DNA of 64,000 nucleotides from contig NZ_FNBE01000015.1 of the NCBI RefSeq assembly GCF_900102195.1, forward strand, positions 62,001 through 126,000, given 5' to 3'. A model generated the notes under the pieces. The model had not been told where the DNA came from. It searched no databases and was given only the letters and a program-made list of their open reading frames with translations. Each line of letters opens with the position of its first letter. Positions within the stretch are counted from its first letter, which is position 1. Below, piece by piece: positions 59,944 to 64,000 of this stretch. This DNA is from Pseudonocardia oroxyli. GTDB lineage: Bacteria; Actinomycetota; Actinomycetes; Mycobacteriales; Pseudonocardiaceae. Position numbers and translations under genes: made by a program.

Positions 59944-61743
59944 TCAGGTGCGCACGGCCGCCCGCGCCAGCCGACGACGGCGGTGGGCCGCCATCCGGAC
60001 CGGGGCGTCGGTCCAGCCGAAGAGATCGTGGTCGCCGATCCGCTGCACCAGCGCCACGAACAGCCGCCCGCCCAGGACCTCGGTGCACACCTGCAGGTAG
60101 GCGCCCTCCGGCGTCTCCTCGCGCAGCACCCCGAACTCCCGGTACGCCGCGATCTCGGCGGCGGGCAGCTCCAGGCGGGCCGCCAGGTCGGCGTAGTAGT
60201 TGTCCGGGATGCCGAGCAGCGGGGCATCCGCCGCCCGCGCCGCGCGGGCCGCGGCGACGACGTCCTCCACGGCGAGGGCGACGTACTGGGGCTCCGACAC
60301 GCCGGGCGCCCACTGCCCGCGGCGCAGCAGCGAGACGCTCAGCGCGAGCCGCACGTCCCGACCCGGGTCCGCCAGGGCGCGGCTGCGGACCAGCCCGAAC
60401 GGCGCGGCGAACTCGGCCGAGGTCACGGGCTCCAGGCCGAGGACCGAGCGGTAGAACAGGGCGGCCTCGTCGAAGTGGTCGAACGGCTGGGCCAGTCCGA
60501 CGTGGTCGATGCCGGTCACGCCGATCCCCGCGGCCCGCTCGCCGGTCGCCACGAAGTCCCCCGACCAGTCGTCCGGCGCGCCGGTGCGGCAGAAGAACAA
60601 CGCCGTCCCGTCCGGGGCGGTCACGGCGGCCAGGTCGGCTTCGGCGGGCCCCCGCTCGCGGGGCAGCGCGGGAGCGGCCAGCCGCACCGCGCGCCGCGCC
60701 GACGCGGGCGGGTCCGCGGACTCGACGGCCACCGCGGCGATGGCGGTCTCCGCGCCGGACCGGTTGACCAGCACTCGGGCGCCGCCCTGCTCCCAGCGTT
60801 CCACCGGTTTGGTGCGGTGCACGCCGGTGCGCGCGAAGCCCAGGGCGGCCAGCACCCCGCCGGTCGACTCGTCGCCGGTCACCTCGACGAACGCGTGGCC
60901 GGCGAGCCGCGGCGGGGGCTCGGTCCCCCCGGTCGTCGCCTCGGCGAGGGTGAGCAGGGAGCGGTGGGCGTCCACGGCGGCCCGCTCGGGATCCGCCTGC
61001 CGGAAGACGTCGTTGAACACCTCCAGCGACCAGGGCCCGGCGTACCCGGCGGCGAGCACCGCCCGCATGAACGCGGGCAGGTCGAAGGCGCCCTGGCCGG
61101 GGAACAGCCGGTGGTGGCGGCTCCACTGCAGCACGTCCATCGACAGGTGCGGGGCGTCGGCGAGCTGGAGGAAGAACAGCTTCTCCCCCGGCACGTCCGC
61201 GATCGGTGCCGGGTCCGAGCCGCGGGACAGGATGTGGAAGCTGTCGAGGCACAGGCCCAGGGCCGGGTGGTCGGCGCGCCGGACGACCTCCCAGCTCGCG
61301 TCCCAGGTCGCGACGTGCGCGCCCCACGCCAGCGCCTCGTAGGCGATCCGCAGCCCGCGGTCGTGGGCCCGCTCGGCCACGGTGTGCAGCTGCTCGGCGA
61401 GGCGGTCCGGGTCCTCGACGGCGTCCGCGGCGACCGACGAGCACATCAGCACCGTGTCCGCCCCCAGCGCCTCCATGACGGCGAACTTGGCGTCCGCGCG
61501 GCGCAGGTTCGCCGCGAACCGCGCGGGATCGGTGGAGTCCAGGTCGCGGAACGGCTGGTAGAGGTCGACGGACAGGCCCAGGTCGGCGCAGCGCAGGCGC
61601 ACCTGGCCGGGCGGCATCGGGGAGGCGACGAGGTCCGGTTCGAAGATCTCGACGCCGTCGAACCCGGCCGCCGCGGCGGCGACCAGCTTGTCGTCGAGCG
61701 CCCCGGAGAGACACACCGTGGCGAGGGACGTCCTAGGCGACAC
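59944..61743 (-). CDS. quiC: 3-Dehydroshikimate dehydratase fused to an HPPD-like domain (QuiC type)
   Basis: A 599-residue two-domain enzyme. Residues 1-270 are a xylose-isomerase-type TIM barrel with the metal ligands Glu in LRIAYEALAW, Asp in LGLCLDSFH, Gln in FLQLADA and Glu in WSLEVFND, as in 3-dehydroshikimate dehydratase. Residues 290-599 form a 4-hydroxyphenylpyruvate-dioxygenase-like VOC part (GIDHVGLAQPFDHFDEAALF). It converts 3-dehydroshikimate to protocatechuate. The design is that of Pseudomonas QuiC1. GTG start at 61743 overlaps the dehydrogenase stop by 11 bp. No protocatechuate ring-cleavage genes are in the window. Confidence 0.9.
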   Translation of the reverse strand: MSPRTSLATVCLSGALDDKLVAAAAAGFDGVEIFEPDLVASPMPPGQVRLRCADLGLSVDLYQPFRDLDSTDPARFAANLRRADAKFAVMEALGADTVLMCSSVAADAVEDPDRLAEQLHTVAERAHDRGLRIAYEALAWGAHVATWDASWEVVRRADHPALGLCLDSFHILSRGSDPAPIADVPGEKLFFLQLADAPHLSMDVLQWSRHHRLFPGQGAFDLPAFMRAVLAAGYAGPWSLEVFNDVFRQADPERAAVDAHRSLLTLAEATTGGTEPPPRLAGHAFVEVTGDESTGGVLAALGFARTGVHRTKPVERWEQGGARVLVNRSGAETAIAAVAVESADPPASARRAVRLAAPALPRERGPAEADLAAVTAPDGTALFFCRTGAPDDWSGDFVATGERAAGIGVTGIDHVGLAQPFDHFDEAALFYRSVLGLEPVTSAEFAAPFGLVRSRALADPGRDVRLALSVSLLRRGQWAPGVSEPQYVALAVEDVVAAARAARAADAPLLGIPDNYYADLAARLELPAAEIAAYREFGVLREETPEGAYLQVCTEVLGGRLFVALVQRIGDHDLFGWTDAPVRMAAHRRRRLARAAVRT

Positions 61744-62650
61744 GGGACTCCTCCTGTCCGATGAGCTCGGCGAGGTGGCGCAGCATCCGGGCGGGGTCCG
61801 GCTCCCGGCCGGTGAACAGCCGGAACGCCGCGGCCGCCTGGTGCACGGCCATCCGCCCCCCGTCGAGGGTGCGACAGCCCGCGGCCCGGGCGGCGCGCAG
61901 CAGCGCGGTGTCCAGCGGCCGGTAGACGATCTCCGCGACCCACAGCTCGGGCCGCAGCAGCGCGGCGGGCAGCGGCAGCCCCGGGTGGTCGGCCATCCCG
62001 ACGGGCGTGGCGTGCACCAGCCCGTCCGCCCCGTCGAGCGCCCGACCGAGCTCCCCCACCCCCGCGCCCACCACCCGCGAGTCCCCCGGTTCGTCCACGC
62101 GAGTCCCGCGGTCCGGACGCGCGAGTTCGGCGGATCGGGCGTTCAGCGCCGCCGCGAGCTCGGCCGCCCGCTCGGCGTCGACGTCGAGCACGGTCAGCGC
62201 GCCCACGCCGAGGGCGACCAACGCGTGCGCCGCCGCCGCGCCCGCACCGCCCGCGCCGAGCAGCACGACCCGGTCCAGCGGGGCCCCGGGCAGGCCGTCG
62301 ACCAGCCCGTCCCGGAAGCCGGACCAGTCGGTGTTGTACCCGACCGCGCGCCCGTCCTCGAAGACCACGGTGTTCACGGCGCCGATGGCCGCGGCGTCCG
62401 GGGACAGCGCGTCCAGGTGCGGGATCACCCGCTGCTTGCAGGGGTGGGTGACGTTCACGCCGCGGTGCCCCGCCGCCCGGGCGCGCGCCAGCAGCTCCCC
62501 CGCGGCGTCCGCCTCGACGCCGAGGACGTCGAGGTCGAAGCGGGGGTAGTCGAGGGCGAACCCGAGCTCGCGCGCCTCGCGTTCGTGCAGGGCGGGCGAG
62601 AGGGACGGGCCGATGCCCGAGCCGATCAGGCCGGTGCGGACGACGTTCAC
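61733..62650 (-). CDS. Shikimate/quinate 5-dehydrogenase (AroE/YdiB family)
   Basis: A 305-residue NAD(P)-dependent dehydrogenase linking shikimate or quinate with 3-dehydro forms. Substrate site: SLSPALHE and NVTHPCKQRVIPHLD with the catalytic lysine, then YNTDWSGF with the catalytic aspartate. Cofactor loop GAGGAGAAAAHAL. Between ELAAALNAR and GRALDGADGLVHATP lies a non-family stretch of about 22 residues made by a 22-bp tandem repeat (62076-62141). The GTG at 62650 follows GAGGAG and is preferred over one at 62677. Context (QuiC, transporter) points to catabolic use rather than aromatic amino-acid synthesis. Confidence 0.87.
   Translation of the reverse strand: MNVVRTGLIGSGIGPSLSPALHEREARELGFALDYPRFDLDVLGVEADAAGELLARARAAGHRGVNVTHPCKQRVIPHLDALSPDAAAIGAVNTVVFEDGRAVGYNTDWSGFRDGLVDGLPGAPLDRVVLLGAGGAGAAAAHALVALGVGALTVLDVDAERAAELAAALNARSAELARPDRGTRVDEPGDSRVVGAGVGELGRALDGADGLVHATPVGMADHPGLPLPAALLRPELWVAEIVYRPLDTALLRAARAAGCRTLDGGRMAVHQAAAAFRLFTGREPDPARMLRHLAELIGQEESRVA
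62076..62141. repeat. Degenerate 22-bp tandem repeat within the shikimate dehydrogenase gene
   Basis: Three units of 22 bp start with CGCGAGT at 62076, 62098 and 62120. The rest of each unit follows a looser CnnCGGnnCG pattern. Three units make 66 bp, an exact 22 codons, so the reading frame is kept. Confidence 0.75.
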
Positions 62651-62684
62651 GGCGCTCCTCGTCGAGACTGCGGACAAACCAACG

Positions 62685-62708
62685 ATGTACTAGATGGTTA
62701 CTTGTACC
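62685..62708. promoter_or_regulatory. Operator A of the quinate/shikimate regulator
   Basis: ATGTAC-N4-TGGTTAC-N2-GTACC lies in the 106-bp gap between the shikimate dehydrogenase (minus) and tetR (plus) starts. The same pattern is present in reverse in front of the transporter gene (63465-63486). AT-rich compared with surroundings. Confidence 0.7.
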
Positions 62709-62756
62709 GGGTCGAGGGATCCTCGGCAAGAGCGGCGGGCGGATATCGTCGGGCCC

Positions 62757-63419
62757 GTGAGTGCCGAACCCGCAGACGTGCCGCCCGAGCGACAGCGCGA
62801 CGCCGAACGGACCCGGGCGGAGATCCTCGCGATCGCCACCGAGGAGTTCGCCGACCGCGGGTACGCGGGCGCGCGGGTGGACGAGATCGCGGCGCGCACC
62901 CGCACCACGAAGCGGATGCTCTACTACTACTTCGGCAGCAAGCAGGGCCTCTACGTGGCCGTGCTCGAGGCGGCCTACGCCGGCATCCGCTCCCTGGAGT
63001 CCCAGCTCGACGTCGACCACCTCGACCCCGCCCGCGCCATGCGCGCCCTGGCGGAGCTGACCTTCGACCACCACGAGTCGCACCCGGCGTTCATCCGGCT
63101 GGTCGGCATCGAGAACATCCACCACGCCGAGCACCTGCGCACCTCGCCGATCCGCGAGGGGCTCGCCGCGCCCGCCGTCGACGTGCTGGGCGGGATCCTG
63201 GCGCGCGGCCAGGCCTGCGGCCTGTTCCGCACGGACGTCGACGCCCTGGACGTCCACATGCTGATCAGCGCGTTCTGCGTGTTCCGCACGGCCAACCGGC
63301 ACACCTTCCAGGCCATCTTCGACCGCGACCTGCTGGACGCGGGCCGCCGGGACCACTACCGCCGAATGCTGGGCGACCTGGTGCTCGAGTACCTGACCGC
63401 GCTCGTGGGTCAGACCTAG
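62757..63419 (+). CDS. TetR-family regulator of the quinate/shikimate unit
   Basis: A 220-residue regulator. Helix-turn-helix at about 17-65 (AEILAIATEEFADRGYAGAR, ARTRTTKRMLYYYFGSKQG), with a long C-terminal domain of the TetR_C type that often binds aromatic or quinate-like acids. The GTG at 62757 is the best start. It sits between two copies of the same operator-like sequence, one before the divergent dehydrogenase-dehydratase genes and one before the MHS transporter, so it probably represses both until shikimate or quinate (or a product) binds. Confidence 0.87.
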   Translation: MSAEPADVPPERQRDAERTRAEILAIATEEFADRGYAGARVDEIAARTRTTKRMLYYYFGSKQGLYVAVLEAAYAGIRSLESQLDVDHLDPARAMRALAELTFDHHESHPAFIRLVGIENIHHAEHLRTSPIREGLAAPAVDVLGGILARGQACGLFRTDVDALDVHMLISAFCVFRTANRHTFQAIFDRDLLDAGRRDHYRRMLGDLVLEYLTALVGQT

Positions 63420-63433
63420 GCCGTGTCTCGGGC

Positions 63434-63462
63434 TTGACACCGCCGCCTGCCTAACTCACTAT
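63434..63462 (+). promoter_or_regulatory. Promoter of the MHS transporter gene
   Basis: TTGACA at 63434-63439 and CACTAT at 63457-63462 are 17 bases apart. The second operator copy begins 3 bases later, a repressor position that would block initiation. Confidence 0.5.
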
Positions 63463-63464
63463 CT

Positions 63465-63486
63465 GGTACGTAACCAGACGGTACAT
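63465..63486. promoter_or_regulatory. Operator B, in front of the MHS transporter gene
   Basis: Read on the minus strand: ATGTAC-N4-TGGTTAC-GTACC, matching operator A except for a 2-base shorter final gap. Bases 63463-63477 also form a near-palindrome (CTGGTACGTAACCAG). Confidence 0.7.
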
Positions 63487-63533
63487 ACGCCGTCGCCCGG
63501 TGCCTGCATCGACGCATCACCCAGGAGCCCCTC

Positions 63534-64000
63534 GTGTCCCAGCCCACGACCGCCCAACCGCGGAAGGCGGCGCTCGCCGCCTGGATCGGCAGCGCGCTCG
63601 AGTACTACGACTTCTTCATCTACGGCACCGCCGCGGCGCTGGTGTTCGGCCGGGTCTTCTTCCCCGGCTCCAGCGCGGCCACCGGGACGCTGCTCGCCCT
63701 GGCCACGTTCGGTGTCGGCTACATCGCCCGCCCGATCGGCGCCTTCGTGCTCGGCCACGTCGGCGACCGGTTCGGGCGCAAGCGCGTCCTCGTGCTGACC
63801 GTCCTGCTGATGGGCGTGTGCACGTTCCTGATCGGCTGCCTGCCCGCCTACTCCACGATCGGTGTCGCCGCACCGATCCTGCTGGTCACGCTGCGACTGC
63901 TCCAGGGCTTCTCCGCGGGCGGCGAGCAGGCGGGCGCGAACTCGATGACCCTCGAGCACGCGCCTGCGCACCGCCGCGCGTACTTCACCAGCTTCACCCT
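63534..64000 (+). CDS. MHS-family (metabolite:H+ symporter) transporter, 3' end outside the window
   Basis: 155 codons are visible. The start MSQPTTAQPRKAALAAWIGS, ALEYYDFFIYGTAAALVFG, the loop GHVGDRFGRKRVLVLTV and LRLLQGFSAGGEQAGANSM are those of the MHS group (ShiA, KgtP, ProP). In this setting a shikimate, quinate or protocatechuate importer is likely. GTG start at 63534 with AGGAG six bases upstream. The frame is still open at the window edge; full proteins have about 430-450 residues. Confidence 0.9.
   Translation, partial: MSQPTTAQPRKAALAAWIGSALEYYDFFIYGTAAALVFGRVFFPGSSAATGTLLALATFGVGYIARPIGAFVLGHVGDRFGRKRVLVLTVLLMGVCTFLIGCLPAYSTIGVAAPILLVTLRLLQGFSAGGEQAGANSMTLEHAPAHRRAYFTSFT

Overview
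The window is very GC-rich DNA (roughly 75 % GC by eye) with dense, mostly non-overlapping genes, many GTG starts, frequent 4-base start/stop overlaps, and families typical of Actinomycetota: a DUF3558 lipoprotein, a BTAD/AfsR-type regulator, SpoIIE/STAS partner-switch proteins and LigD. This suggests an actinomycete, probably a Pseudonocardia-like member of the Pseudonocardiales; the genus is inference. I found no rRNA, tRNA, CRISPR array, phage or insertion sequence. No gene-free stretch exceeds 300 bases.

Layout. 1-8.5 kb: a glycan locus of two converging gene groups (GT2, GT4, GT1-like and WcbI-like enzymes). 8.5-13.4 kb: a lipoprotein, an SNF2 helicase and LigD. 13.4-18.1 kb: one minus-strand operon with a Rieske oxygenase, a split thiamine-diphosphate decarboxylase, a GMC oxidoreductase and an adenosine-deaminase-family hydrolase; it looks catabolic and its substrate is unknown. 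18.3-21.1 kb: a three-gene operon (acyl-CoA-dehydrogenase-like, PIG-L deacetylase/methyltransferase fusion, GT2). 21.2-29.7 kb: Dps, a DUF1275 protein, an AfsR-like regulator, a peptidoglycan-binding membrane protein, an amino-acid permease, a CBS/DUF294 protein and MsrA. 29.8-32.8 kb: a translationally coupled signalling cassette of SpoIIE phosphatase, cobalamin-binding sensor and STAS protein. 32.9-39.9 kb: flavin and zinc-type oxidoreductases, a sulfite-oxidase-like membrane protein, a fasciclin lipoprotein, and an MFS/LacI divergon.

39.9-55.3 kb is a CoA-thioester catabolic island: a fused class III CoA-transferase, an HpaB-family protein, MaoC, cyclase, PaaK-like ligase, luciferase-like monooxygenase, DUF35/thiolase/P450, SDR and three TetR regulators. 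It carries deletion scars: an internally shortened HpaB protein, an acyl-CoA synthetase reduced to its two ends, and a livF gene without its 5' end. 55.3-59.4 kb holds selD and, divergently, selA-selB for selenocysteine incorporation; selC was not seen. 59.5-64 kb holds a VOC protein and a quinate/shikimate unit: a 3-dehydroshikimate dehydratase fusion, shikimate dehydrogenase, a TetR regulator and an MHS-family transporter that runs off the window.

The most notable non-genic signals are a 72-bp double-hairpin element present twice (64 of 72 positions identical, no gaps), each copy starting exactly at the stop codon of a gene (ligD, selB); a shared operator on both sides of the quinate/shikimate regulator; a 20-bp tandem repeat between two convergent genes; and a 22-bp degenerate tandem repeat inside the shikimate dehydrogenase gene.
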